NCBI GenBank assembly: GCA_964495935.1
Contig: CAZBXQ010000006.1
Span: 1-64,000 of the forward strand
From: JAJYSO01 sp964495935
GTDB lineage: Bacteria > Bacteroidota > Bacteroidia > Flavobacteriales > Flavobacteriaceae
Direction of reading: 5' to 3'
Length of the DNA stretch: 64,000 nucleotides
Shown: in pieces, positions 34,461 to 42,640 of the stretch
Position numbering within the stretch: the stretch's first letter is position 1
Layout: each line of letters begins with the position of its first letter
Position numbers and translations under genes: made by a program
The notes under the pieces: generated by a model
What the model was told of the DNA's origin: nothing
Databases searched by the model: none
The model's input: the letters and a program-made list of their open reading frames with translations, nothing else

Positions 34461-35921
34461 ATGAGTAGTCCGCCTCTTTTAGCTTTTTCCCAATTCATCA
34501 AAATCGATCGACGTAAATCAGATCCGGTCTATCTACAGATCGTATATCAATTCATTCAAGCCGTACAGCTCCGGATGTTGGAAGACGGCGACCAACTACC
34601 CGGGAGTCGCCCCTTAAGCCGGGAGTTGAAAATTCATCGGAAAACCCTGGTTAAAGCCCTTGAAGAATTACAGCTTCAGGGATGGATACGCAGTGTTCCC
34701 TCAGTAGGCCGGTATGTCATTAATCCGGAATTACAGCACTCCAAAGGAGGGACTGCCACTACTTTTCCCCGCAAAGCAACATTTCCCTTCCACCGAAGTT
34801 TTATTTTGGACAGACCCCACGAAAATGTTGTGGCCCCACTTCGGTTTACCGATGGCACCCCCGATTACCGACTTATCCCCTCCCGGGAAATCGGGCGTTT
34901 TTATTCCTCGGTGTTGAAACGCAGAAGCCGACACCGCCAAAAAAACATTACTTCAGATCATTCCTTTTTTAAAAAACAACTCAGTTTTTATTTAAATACC
35001 ACACAGGGTTTTCACCTTTCCACACAAAATCTGTTAACGACCCCAAGCAAATCCGTATTGCTTTATGTCATCGCTCAACTTTGTATTCAACCCGGTGATC
35101 AGGTATTGGTAAGCACCTATAGCCATCCCGTTGCCAACATGGTCTTTCAACAGGCTGGGGCACAGTTACAAACAATCCCCATGGATACCGAAGGCCTGCT
35201 AACCGATTTTATCCGCAAGCACTTTAAAAAAGGCGAAATTAAGCTGTTGTATTACCAGCCCCAACACCACTACCCCACTACGATTTGTCTTGCCGAAAAG
35301 AGACGGCAGGAACTACTGCAGCTAAGCCGGGAATTAAATTTTATTTTGATTGAAGATGATCGGTTTTCTGAATTGACGTATGAAAAATCCCTTCCACTCC
35401 CCTTCATTAAGCGAAAACACAAGGATCCGCTCCTTTATATTGGAAGTTTTGGCCACTATTTACAACGTGGCTTTCAAACTCATTTTCTATTGGGACCGGA
35501 AGATTTTATAGCCGAAGCCGAAAAATATCTATCGCTCTTCAGTACAGCCGATCCCATTAAAAAGCGAGCTCTGGGGGAAATGATCTATGAAGGAGATATT
35601 CACCGGTATCGGCGAAAATCGATACAAACCTATATCGGGAGACGCAATCTTTTTACCCATTTGTTACAAGAACATTTTCCAAATACTTTTGACTATCAAA
35701 TACCGGCCGGAGGATTGGCCTTTTGGCTTGCTGTAAAACCGGCAATTTCCCTAAGTGTACTATCCAAAAAATGTGAAGAAAAAGGCCTGCTCATCCCCCG
35801 GGCCTGTCGATATCAAATTCGAGAAGAAGCTCATTTACGTCTTGGGTTCGGTCATTTTAACGAAAAGGAATTGCAAGAAGCAATTACCATTCTGCGAAGC
35901 GTTTTTGAGAAAAAGGAATGA
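34461..35921 (+). CDS. MocR-type (GntR-HTH plus aminotransferase-like) regulator lacking the PLP lysine
   Basis: The 486-residue protein has a GntR-family winged helix (residues 15-90, with GDQLPGSRPLSRELKIHRKT) joined to a fold-type I aminotransferase domain. In ordinary MocR proteins the domain binds PLP through a lysine in a SFSK-like motif. Here that position reads GSFGHYL (residues 328-334), with H332 in place of the lysine, and IEDDR replaces the usual IEDDY. The PLP Schiff base is therefore probably lost, and the domain may sense another ligand. It probably regulates the divergent TonB receptor gene. Confidence 0.85.
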   Translation: MSSPPLLAFSQFIKIDRRKSDPVYLQIVYQFIQAVQLRMLEDGDQLPGSRPLSRELKIHRKTLVKALEELQLQGWIRSVPSVGRYVINPELQHSKGGTATTFPRKATFPFHRSFILDRPHENVVAPLRFTDGTPDYRLIPSREIGRFYSSVLKRRSRHRQKNITSDHSFFKKQLSFYLNTTQGFHLSTQNLLTTPSKSVLLYVIAQLCIQPGDQVLVSTYSHPVANMVFQQAGAQLQTIPMDTEGLLTDFIRKHFKKGEIKLLYYQPQHHYPTTICLAEKRRQELLQLSRELNFILIEDDRFSELTYEKSLPLPFIKRKHKDPLLYIGSFGHYLQRGFQTHFLLGPEDFIAEAEKYLSLFSTADPIKKRALGEMIYEGDIHRYRRKSIQTYIGRRNLFTHLLQEHFPNTFDYQIPAGGLAFWLAVKPAISLSVLSKKCEEKGLLIPRACRYQIREEAHLRLGFGHFNEKELQEAITILRSVFEKKE

Positions 35922-36047
35922 TGCTCTGAAGGCTCTTATTTAGATCGTGAAGGCAAGGAAGGGTAGGGATGGATGTTTTTAATTGTGGAAAAAGATACCT
36001 CCATTTTTATGTAATTGTATAGCTAATTGATTATTAATAGATTACTC

Positions 36048-36077
36048 AGATATTGTTTTTTAATCGGTTAGTAATGA
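36048..36077 (+). repeat. Direct repeat copy, AGATATTG...AATCGGTTA
   Basis: This 30-base stretch recurs at 39295-39323 with one base missing and one substitution. Both copies lie in AT-rich intergenic DNA. Confidence 0.5.
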
Positions 36078-36095
36078 ATCTTTATCTTGAAATCC

Positions 36096-36103
36096 TATCT
36101 TTG
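36096..36103 (+). promoter_or_regulatory. Candidate -7 promoter box TATCTTTG
   Basis: The box fits TAnnTTTG and lies about 70 bp upstream of the LrgA-like gene, leaving a moderately long leader. No TTG at -33 is evident. Confidence 0.4.
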
Positions 36104-36174
36104 AAGCACTAAAATCTCTCAAAGCAGGGGTACTGTCATCAAATCTGCTAAACACCTTACAATTTTCTTAAAAC

Positions 36175-36567
36175 GTGAAAACTTTCATCCCAAAAATTAC
36201 TTTTCAACGTATCCTCCGCTTTCTATTTGGCCTTACCTTACTAATTGGATTAAGCGTACTGGGAGACTGGGTAGCCGGCTATATTCCCTTTCCCATACCG
36301 GGTCCGATTTTGGGATTGATATTTATGCTGGGGCTCTTACTACTCCGATGGATCCCCCTGCAATGGGTAGATGATGCCGCTCGGTTTCTCCTCATTTTTA
36401 TGGGGCTCTTTTATGTACCCTATGGAGTCGGAATAATAAACGTCAATCCGGAAACCCGTGCAATGGGTTTTAAGATTATTCTCCTGGTCCTTACGGTTAC
36501 CCTTAGTGTTCTGTTTATAACCGGCAAGCTATTTAGCTACCTTAAATCAAAAGGAAACCATGGGTAG
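36175..36567 (+). CDS. CidA/LrgA-family membrane protein
   Basis: The 130-residue protein has four membrane helices. The region YIPFPIPGPILGLIFML with its proline-glycine motif is the CidA/LrgA signature. The family is described as holin-like and, with LrgB, has been tied to murein hydrolase control and to pyruvate transport. The start is a GTG; no in-frame ATG precedes the first helix. It overlaps the LrgB-family gene by 8 bp, so the two form an operon. Confidence 0.86.
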   Translation: MKTFIPKITFQRILRFLFGLTLLIGLSVLGDWVAGYIPFPIPGPILGLIFMLGLLLLRWIPLQWVDDAARFLLIFMGLFYVPYGVGIINVNPETRAMGFKIILLVLTVTLSVLFITGKLFSYLKSKGNHG

Positions 36568-37228
36568 CCTGCTTACGCTCGTATTGTTTGCTATGGCAAG
36601 AGTACTCCATAAAAAGTGGCCTTATATCATTTTTGTTCCGGTATTTTTCACGGTTACGGGCTGTATTCTGGTATTGTGGTTGGGGCACATTCCCTTTGAC
36701 CGGTATTTTTCAGAGAACCGACCGATCACTTTTATGCTGGGTCCCGCAGTAGTAGCACTGGGCGTGCTCTTATACAAACAGCTTCCCCTGATCAAGGCTC
36801 ATTTTAAGCCGCTCCTGATCTCCATTGCGAGTGGAAGCCTGATCAGCCTCCTGTTGGTCATCACCATGGCCCAACTCCTCTCCCTGCCCAAAACCCTGGC
36901 AGCTTCTCTCCTCCCCCTGGGAATTACAACCCCCATTGCCATAGAAGTAGCCCATCCCCTGGGCGGTGATCTCTCGATTACATCGGTAGTTGTCATCGGT
37001 GTGGGATTATTTGGAAATCTCGTCAGTCCGTTTTTACTTCATGTATTTAAAATCAACTGGGATCCTGCACAAGGGCTGGCAATCGGCCAGACCAGCCATG
37101 GGATAGGAACAGCGCGCGCTGTACAAATGAGTGACCAAGCCGGAACCTTTAGCGGTCTGGCCATGAGTATCAACGGAGTAATTACCGTATTCCTGGCTCC
37201 ATTAGTCTGGTCGTTATTACAGGGATAA
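36560..37228 (+). CDS. LrgB-family membrane protein
   Basis: The 222-residue protein has about six or seven membrane helices. It contains LGPAVVALGVLLYKQLP and LPLGITTPIAIEVAHPLGG, both conserved in LrgB/CidB, and the later GIGTARAVQMS segment. It is the partner of the overlapping LrgA-like gene, the two being expected to form one transport or export complex in the inner membrane. No regulatory two-component genes are nearby. Confidence 0.9.
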   Translation: MGSLLTLVLFAMARVLHKKWPYIIFVPVFFTVTGCILVLWLGHIPFDRYFSENRPITFMLGPAVVALGVLLYKQLPLIKAHFKPLLISIASGSLISLLLVITMAQLLSLPKTLAASLLPLGITTPIAIEVAHPLGGDLSITSVVVIGVGLFGNLVSPFLLHVFKINWDPAQGLAIGQTSHGIGTARAVQMSDQAGTFSGLAMSINGVITVFLAPLVWSLLQG

Positions 37229-37374
37229 ACACTGCATAACTGCCCTAACTTCGATTTTCAGGCGCATTAGAAATTAAATTGATTAGCGGTTGGTCTAAAC
37301 TACCCGTTAATATAAACCGATAAGAAATGAGACTCAAAGCCTAAAACAGAAAACCCTATATCCGCCATCCACCA

Positions 37375-37404
37375 CCTAAGGCGACGCAATAACTAAAGTT
37401 TACG
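37375..37404 (+). repeat. Dispersed repeat copy (GGCGACGCAATAA)
   Basis: CCTAAGGCGACGCAATAA and the 12 bases after it resemble 51981-52011 (CCTAAAGGCGACGCAATAA), with a TATCC upstream in both. Confidence 0.5.
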
Positions 37405-37552
37405 TAATTCGAGGCCTCTCCCTTAAGCCGGGCAAAAAACCTTAAAGAACAAGAAATTCACATCCTTTCTCAATCATCGTCAAAATGGACATACCCGACA
37501 AACTATAATGGAAAAAATCATCTTTTCAAATCTCGAGCGGTCAATCTGTAGT

Positions 37553-37560
37553 ATTTTTGC
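37553..37560 (+). promoter_or_regulatory. Candidate -7 promoter box TATTTTTG
   Basis: The box fits TAnnTTTG and ends 31 bp before the PabB-like ATG. No -33 TTG was seen. Confidence 0.45.
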
Positions 37561-37591
37561 ATTTTAAGATCCTTTATATTATTCTTTCGGC

Positions 37592-38548
37592 ATGGAGAAA
37601 ACTTCCACACTATTTAATAAAATGAATCAATGGGGCAAACAAGGGCTTCCCTTTCTTTTTATAATTGACTTCCCCAAAGAAAACGGAGTTGCTTATCCAC
37701 TCTCGGAATTACCCGAAGACATCCGGTTTTCAATCCGCGCATCATCATCTTCAGAAGCCCCTTCACCGCTTTTCAAAAAGCATCCTATCTCTCTAAAAGA
37801 CTATAGAATCTCATTTGATAAAGCGCAAAAAGCTCTTCAACAGGGCTCGATCTCCTATCTCAATTTAACCGCAACGACCGCAATTGAGACTCCGCTCAAC
37901 CTACGCGAATTATACGCTTCTGCTCATGCCCGCTATAAAATCCTGTATAAAGATGAATTTGCCTGTTTTTCTCCGGAAACCTTTGTCACGATAAAAAACA
38001 ATCGAATTAGTGCTTTTCCAATTAAAGGAACCCTGCAAGCGACCTCAGCACACAGAATCGAAGAACTTCTCAAGAATCCCAAGGAAATTGAAGAACATCA
38101 ACAGGCGGTACAGCTCGTCCAAAGAGACCTGGAAAAGATAGCAGAAAAAGTCTATGTTAAGCGTTTTCGTTATGTCGAAAAAATAAAAACCCATCAAGGC
38201 GTACTGTGGCAAACCGTTTCTGAAATTGTCGGACAACTCCCGGCAGGTTTTCAAGCTCATCTGGGTGATATTTTTAATCAAATCACTCCAGCCGGCTCTA
38301 TTTGTGGCAATCCCAGAGAAGCAAGCCTAAAACTCCTGCATCAAATAGAACTTCATCAACGAAAATTTTATACCGGAATCTTTGGTGTGTTTGACGGGAG
38401 GAATCTGGACAGCGCAGTCCTCATACGATTCTTCGAAAAAACCCCGCACGGACTCGTATATAAAAGTGGAGGAGGAATAACAGCGCAGAGTAAAATAGAA
38501 AAGGAATACCAGGAACTGATTTCAAAAATTTATGTCCCAACTGCTTGA
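37592..38548 (+). CDS. pabB: Aminodeoxychorismate synthase component I (PabB-like)
   Basis: The 318-residue protein covers only the chorismate-binding core, shorter than full PabB. AFPIKGT has the lysine typical of PabB rather than TrpE. The family motif usually written SGAPK reads ICGNPREAS here, and the C-terminal part has FYTGIFGVFDG. The enzyme should make 4-amino-4-deoxychorismate for folate synthesis. It overlaps by 17 bp a class IV aminotransferase gene matching PabC, which supports the assignment. An isochorismate synthase is less likely because of the PIKGT lysine. Confidence 0.82.
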   Translation: MEKTSTLFNKMNQWGKQGLPFLFIIDFPKENGVAYPLSELPEDIRFSIRASSSSEAPSPLFKKHPISLKDYRISFDKAQKALQQGSISYLNLTATTAIETPLNLRELYASAHARYKILYKDEFACFSPETFVTIKNNRISAFPIKGTLQATSAHRIEELLKNPKEIEEHQQAVQLVQRDLEKIAEKVYVKRFRYVEKIKTHQGVLWQTVSEIVGQLPAGFQAHLGDIFNQITPAGSICGNPREASLKLLHQIELHQRKFYTGIFGVFDGRNLDSAVLIRFFEKTPHGLVYKSGGGITAQSKIEKEYQELISKIYVPTA

Positions 38549-39128
38549 AAGTATATGTATTATCGATGGAGAGCCCCGAAATCTGAAGTTTCATCAGAAA
38601 CGCGTAAACCGATCTCGCCAACAACTCTACAGCCTTTCCGATGAACTCCGACTGGAAGCCCTACTGGCCTCGCAAAAAATACCCAAGAAAGGAAAGTTTA
38701 AATGCCGCATCCTTTATGGAGCAGCCTTTGATTCTGTGGAATTTATTCCCTATACGATTCGACGGCATTCATCATTTCGGCTGGTCCATGCACCATCGCT
38801 GAAATATCCGTATAAACTGGCAGACCGTCGCATTTTTCAAGATCAAAAGAAGCGCGTTCGCGAAGCGGAAATTATCCTTGCTCAAAATCATCAAATTACC
38901 GACGCTTCCTATGCCAATCTGGTCTTTTTTGATGGAAAACAAGGGTTTACTCCAAGTTCCTATTTACTCAACGGTACCATGCGTCAATCTCTATTATCCA
39001 GCGGAAAAATCCAAGAAGAAAAAATCCTCTCAAAAGATCTCAAAAACTTTACCTCCTTTAAACTTATCAATGCCATGATCAATTTAGAAGAAAGTCCACT
39101 CTACGATATTCAAGCCATTTTTCTTTAA
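38532..39128 (+). CDS. pabC: Class IV aminotransferase, probable aminodeoxychorismate lyase (PabC-like)
   Basis: The 198-residue protein is short for the family but retains the core: YKLADRR with the probable PLP lysine, then EIILAQNHQITDASYANLVF, and the cofactor-binding TPSSYLLNGTMRQSLL. It should cleave aminodeoxychorismate to 4-aminobenzoate and pyruvate. The 17-bp overlap with the PabB-like gene indicates coupled translation and a common pathway. A branched-chain aminotransferase would be longer. Confidence 0.82.
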   Translation: MSQLLESICIIDGEPRNLKFHQKRVNRSRQQLYSLSDELRLEALLASQKIPKKGKFKCRILYGAAFDSVEFIPYTIRRHSSFRLVHAPSLKYPYKLADRRIFQDQKKRVREAEIILAQNHQITDASYANLVFFDGKQGFTPSSYLLNGTMRQSLLSSGKIQEEKILSKDLKNFTSFKLINAMINLEESPLYDIQAIFL

Positions 39129-39819
39129 CCCGCTGTTTTCGATAATACAGCTCATAATTTATTGATATTCCCTATAAAATAGGGATAAACACTACCTGAC
39201 AAAATGACAAATACAATTCGTAATAACGTGTATATCAGTATATTAAATAATATTAATTAAATGGATAGTTTATCATAAATAAGTTATCTTAATTAGATAT
39301 TGTTTTTAATCGGTTAATAATGACAACTTATATAAAACAAATTTAGCAAAAGGAAATCCGATGGATCTACATATACAGTCATATATAAATTAATAGGTAA
39401 TTACATGTCAATAAGTTTATTATATAGATTAAATGATGTTTTAGTTTAATAATGAATATCAACTAAAAAAGGTCTAATCAGCTTTAAAAAAAGGGGTATT
39501 TTCGGCAGTTTTACAAAAAGAGCTATTTCCTAATTAAAATGAATATAATTATGGAACTCCGGTTTTCAGAGATATCTCGCCTTTACTCATAGCTGCACGA
39601 GACTCAACATTTCAAAAAAATAGTAAAGTCGATTCCTTACCCGAGAGCTCCGATTAAAATCAACTCTGATTTTTTCCCTCAAATATTTTTAGCCCCGAAT
39701 TACAGAAACACCCCGCGGAGCGATTCAAAAACCTTATGCCTATCCCGTAAACCGCCGATTTATAAAAAAGGCATCGATCCGGACGGATTCATGTAAATCT
39801 TATATACAATCCCCGCCCG
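39129..39819. other. AT-rich intergenic region
   Basis: About 690 bp between the pabC-like and ddh genes. Both strands lack a plausible gene. It contains the second copy of the AATCGGTTA repeat (39295-39323) and very AT-rich DNA around 39220-39480. No RNA gene or riboswitch was recognised. Confidence 0.45.
39295..39323 (+). repeat. Direct repeat copy, AGATATTG...AATCGGTTA
   Basis: Second copy of the sequence at 36048-36077, 29 bases, differing by one base and one missing T. Confidence 0.5.
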
Positions 39820-40794
39820 TTACAGGTAATTTTTAATCAGCTCTTTTACAGATTGCGGAGCGTAGAAGGAAGGCGGTGTGTCAAGAATAGTTTTAGCGCC
39901 ATAATCGCCATTTTTATTCATCTTATAAACGGCACGAGCTCCCATTACAGCGACACTGGCAGTAAATTCGGGATTGCTTTCCAAAGTCAGGGAAAAATCT
40001 ATTTTTGAGGTATGCTGATCTTTGAATCCCGTCTTCCCCACCCGAATCACATGACCGCCATGTGGCATTTTCTGATGGTTCTTTTGAAATTCTTCTTCAG
40101 TAATAAAATGGACTTCGGTTTGATACTTTTCAAAATAGTCTTTCATATGGATCACGCGGCTCCGAATCTCCTCTTTATCGGCATCTTTACGAGGTACTAT
40201 AAAACATTGCCGATCATGCATTTCAAAACCTTTTAAATCTCCTTTCTGCTCGTCAATATGGTGGAGCACGGATGGTTTTGGAATCGTATATTGAACCGCA
40301 TTCTTCACCCCTCTAATTCGCCGTACAGCATCAGAATGTCCCTGGCTTACTCCCTTTCCCCAAAAAGTAAATGTTTTACCTGAAGGCAACAGACTCTCAG
40401 CGAGCACACGATTTAAAGAGAACATCCCGGGATCCCAGCCCATTCCGATCAAACAGGTTTTTTGATGATTCTTGCCCACCGCATCCATGGTCTCAAAATA
40501 GGACCCCATCTCTCCATGATTGTCATAGGTATCCACGGTGTTAAAATGTTTTGCCAAATCGGGACCAAACGTAGGGATATCAGTGGCCGATCCCAACGCC
40601 AAAAGGAGTACGTCAATTTCCTGTTGATACTCCAAAATATTTTCGGTATGCTCCATCTTGTCATTAGAAAATTGTTGTGGATCCCTTCGCGTAAAGATCT
40701 TTACCAATTCCAGATCCTCGGTATGCCGAATTGCAGCAACCAGGCCTTTTCCCAAGTTTCCATACCCTACAATACCTACCTTTATTGTTGTCAT
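39820..40794 (-). CDS. ddh: meso-Diaminopimelate dehydrogenase
   Basis: Ddh aminates tetrahydrodipicolinate to meso-diaminopimelate in a single NADPH-dependent step, bypassing the acylated intermediates of the Dap pathway. The 324-residue protein begins with the dinucleotide fold VGIVGYGNLGKGL. It has CLIGMGWDPGMFSLNRVLAE and FWGKGVSQGHSDAVRRI, both signatures of the family, and PHGGHVIR in the substrate domain. The length matches known enzymes. It is the last gene of the dapA-dapB-ddh operon, overlapping dapB by 4 bp. Confidence 0.94.
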   Translation of the reverse strand: MTTIKVGIVGYGNLGKGLVAAIRHTEDLELVKIFTRRDPQQFSNDKMEHTENILEYQQEIDVLLLALGSATDIPTFGPDLAKHFNTVDTYDNHGEMGSYFETMDAVGKNHQKTCLIGMGWDPGMFSLNRVLAESLLPSGKTFTFWGKGVSQGHSDAVRRIRGVKNAVQYTIPKPSVLHHIDEQKGDLKGFEMHDRQCFIVPRKDADKEEIRSRVIHMKDYFEKYQTEVHFITEEEFQKNHQKMPHGGHVIRVGKTGFKDQHTSKIDFSLTLESNPEFTASVAVMGARAVYKMNKNGDYGAKTILDTPPSFYAPQSVKELIKNYL

Positions 40795-41531
40795 CCCAAT
40801 ACGTCTTTCATATCATAAAATCCATTTTTTTTCTTCAGCAAAAACCGGGCTGCACGCAAGGCTCCTTTTCCAAATATTTTTTTGCTTCCCGCCGTATGCT
40901 TGATTTCTACAACCTCATCGGTGCCGGCAAAGATTACCGAATGCTCCCCGACAATCGTCCCTCCCCTTAACGATGCGACCCCAACTTCATGCGGTTGGCG
41001 TTTTTCGTGCTTTTTGGTCCGGTCATAAACAGGATAAGCTCCTCTACGGTTTCTTTTTACCGTTTCCAGCAACATTTCAGCCGTTCCACTGGGCGCATCT
41101 ACTTTTTGATTATGATGTTTCTCTATAATCTCAATATCAAAACCGGATAAAATTTTTGTCAGTGCAGCAACGACCGTATCTATCGTATTCACCCCGACAC
41201 TCATATTTTGAGCATACAGGATAGGCGTCTTTTTACTCAGGAATTGCATGCGTTCTTTGATTTTATCAGATAAACCTGTAGTCGCGATAACCGCAGGTTT
41301 TTGAACCGCCTCAACAAAATCCAAAAGAGCCGGTGTAAGCGATGAATGGGAGAAATCAACAAGGACATCAAAATCCTCTTTTACGGCCTTAAAATCATCG
41401 TATATCGGGATATCCAGCATTGTTTTACCCTGCCCTATTCCCGCTACAATTTTAATGTCATTTTCTTCCTGCGCCACTTTCGCTATGATTTGTCCCATAG
41501 CTCCGGTCGCACCGACTACAAGGACTCTCAT
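40791..41531 (-). CDS. dapB: 4-Hydroxy-tetrahydrodipicolinate reductase
   Basis: The 246-residue protein has the nucleotide loop VVGATGAMGQIIAKVA and the substrate motif EIIEKHHNQKVDAPSGTA with the catalytic histidine and lysine. It reduces the DapA product to tetrahydrodipicolinate. It overlaps the dapA stop and the ddh start by about 4 bp each, so the three genes are translationally coupled. Confidence 0.95.
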   Translation of the reverse strand: MRVLVVGATGAMGQIIAKVAQEENDIKIVAGIGQGKTMLDIPIYDDFKAVKEDFDVLVDFSHSSLTPALLDFVEAVQKPAVIATTGLSDKIKERMQFLSKKTPILYAQNMSVGVNTIDTVVAALTKILSGFDIEIIEKHHNQKVDAPSGTAEMLLETVKRNRRGAYPVYDRTKKHEKRQPHEVGVASLRGGTIVGEHSVIFAGTDEVVEIKHTAGSKKIFGKGALRAARFLLKKKNGFYDMKDVLG

Positions 41532-42409
41532 ATCAAGTCCAGTTTTTTCATAACACGTCGTAGCGTTTCCCGGGTGTGATCTGAAGCTTTATAAAGTGGC
41601 AGACGGAGATACCCCTCATCTTTACCGATAATCTTCATCGCCGATTTTACCGGAATAGGATTTGATTCCATAAACAAGGCCTCGATAAATTCCTTATAAC
41701 GCGTTTGCGTGTTCCGGGCAGCTTCCAAATTTCCATCAAAAAAATTCTGACACATTTCATGTACTTCTTTCGGACAAACATTGGCCCATACCGAAATCAC
41801 TCCGGAACCTCCGAGGGAAAGCAGCGGCACGACAACATCATCATTTCCGGAATAAATATCAAAATCATCCGGAACCAAACGCTTGACCGCGGTGGTGTAG
41901 GACAAGTCTCCGGTAGCATCCTTCAGCCCCACAATATTAGGGATTTTAGCCAGTTCGGCCACAGTTTCGGGCTCAATTGTCATGCCGGTACGCCCCGGGA
42001 CGTTATACAAAATATTTGGTATAGAAACCCCCTCCACAATTGCTTTAAAATGCTCGTACAAGCCTTTTTGGCTCGTCCGGTTGTAATACGGCGTTACCTG
42101 CAAGAGAGCATCAGCCCCGGCTTCTTCGCACATTTTAGACAAATTTATACCATGCCGTGTATCATTTGACCCCGACCCCGCAATTACCGGTAACCTTCCG
42201 TCGATATACTCTGCGACACCGTGTACCACTTCTGCCTGTTCCTCATCGGTCATAGTCGAGGCTTCTCCGGTGGTTCCGGCGACCACGATGGCATCGGTTT
42301 TATTCTCCAAATGGAAATCCAGCAATTTCTTTAAGCTCTCGAAATCAATGCTTCCATCCTCAAAAAACGGGGTTATAATGGCGACCCCGCTACCTTTAAA
42401 TAAACTCAT
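41528..42409 (-). CDS. dapA: 4-Hydroxy-tetrahydrodipicolinate synthase
   Basis: The 293-residue TIM barrel condenses pyruvate with aspartate semialdehyde. It shows the N-terminal GSGVAIITPF, the VAGTTGEASTM loop, the tyrosine in ILYNVPGRTGM, and the Schiff-base lysine in VGLKDATGD. Length and motifs are those of true DapA rather than related aldolases. It is preceded by a tiny membrane-peptide frame, and its stop overlaps dapB. Confidence 0.96.
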   Translation of the reverse strand: MSLFKGSGVAIITPFFEDGSIDFESLKKLLDFHLENKTDAIVVAGTTGEASTMTDEEQAEVVHGVAEYIDGRLPVIAGSGSNDTRHGINLSKMCEEAGADALLQVTPYYNRTSQKGLYEHFKAIVEGVSIPNILYNVPGRTGMTIEPETVAELAKIPNIVGLKDATGDLSYTTAVKRLVPDDFDIYSGNDDVVVPLLSLGGSGVISVWANVCPKEVHEMCQNFFDGNLEAARNTQTRYKEFIEALFMESNPIPVKSAMKIIGKDEGYLRLPLYKASDHTRETLRRVMKKLDLI

Positions 42410-42419
42410 ATTTTTTTCT

Positions 42420-42518
42420 TTATAATCCTGCTCTCAGCATCAACTGAATCAGAATGCACAAATATAATCCAATCACAACTATTGACCAACGATAAATCAC
42501 TCTCTTTCTTCTACTCAT
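42420..42518 (-). CDS. Possible 32-residue membrane peptide upstream of dapA
   Basis: A frame from an ATG at 42518 encodes a basic start (MSRRKRVIYRW) and one hydrophobic segment (SIVVIGLYLCILIQLML). It ends 10 bp before the dapA ATG and begins 26 bp after a TATTTTTG box. The positive-inside layout and the spacing support a real small protein; a longer start at 42644 is possible but would run into sbcC. No known family was recognised. Confidence 0.5.
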   Translation of the reverse strand: MSRRKRVIYRWSIVVIGLYLCILIQLMLRAGL

Positions 42519-42543
42519 TAGATTATTTATCTGAATAATAAAA

Positions 42544-42551
42544 CAAAAATA
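42544..42551 (-). promoter_or_regulatory. Candidate -7 promoter box TATTTTTG of the dapA operon
   Basis: On the minus strand the box fits TAnnTTTG and lies 26 bp upstream of the tiny membrane-peptide ATG. No -33 TTG is evident. Confidence 0.5.
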
Positions 42552-42640
42552 GATGCGTAAAAAACCGTTTATCAGTGCCGTTTTTATACCTCTCCTGCGG
42601 AACCGGCTTCTTCCCCGAATTTTCCAAAAACCAATATCCC

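Larger units (their letters stand above)
37229..37591. other. Intergenic region with a dispersed repeat
   Basis: This 363-bp stretch contains no gene. It holds a repeat copy at 37375-37404 and the promoter box of the following gene. Confidence 0.4.
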
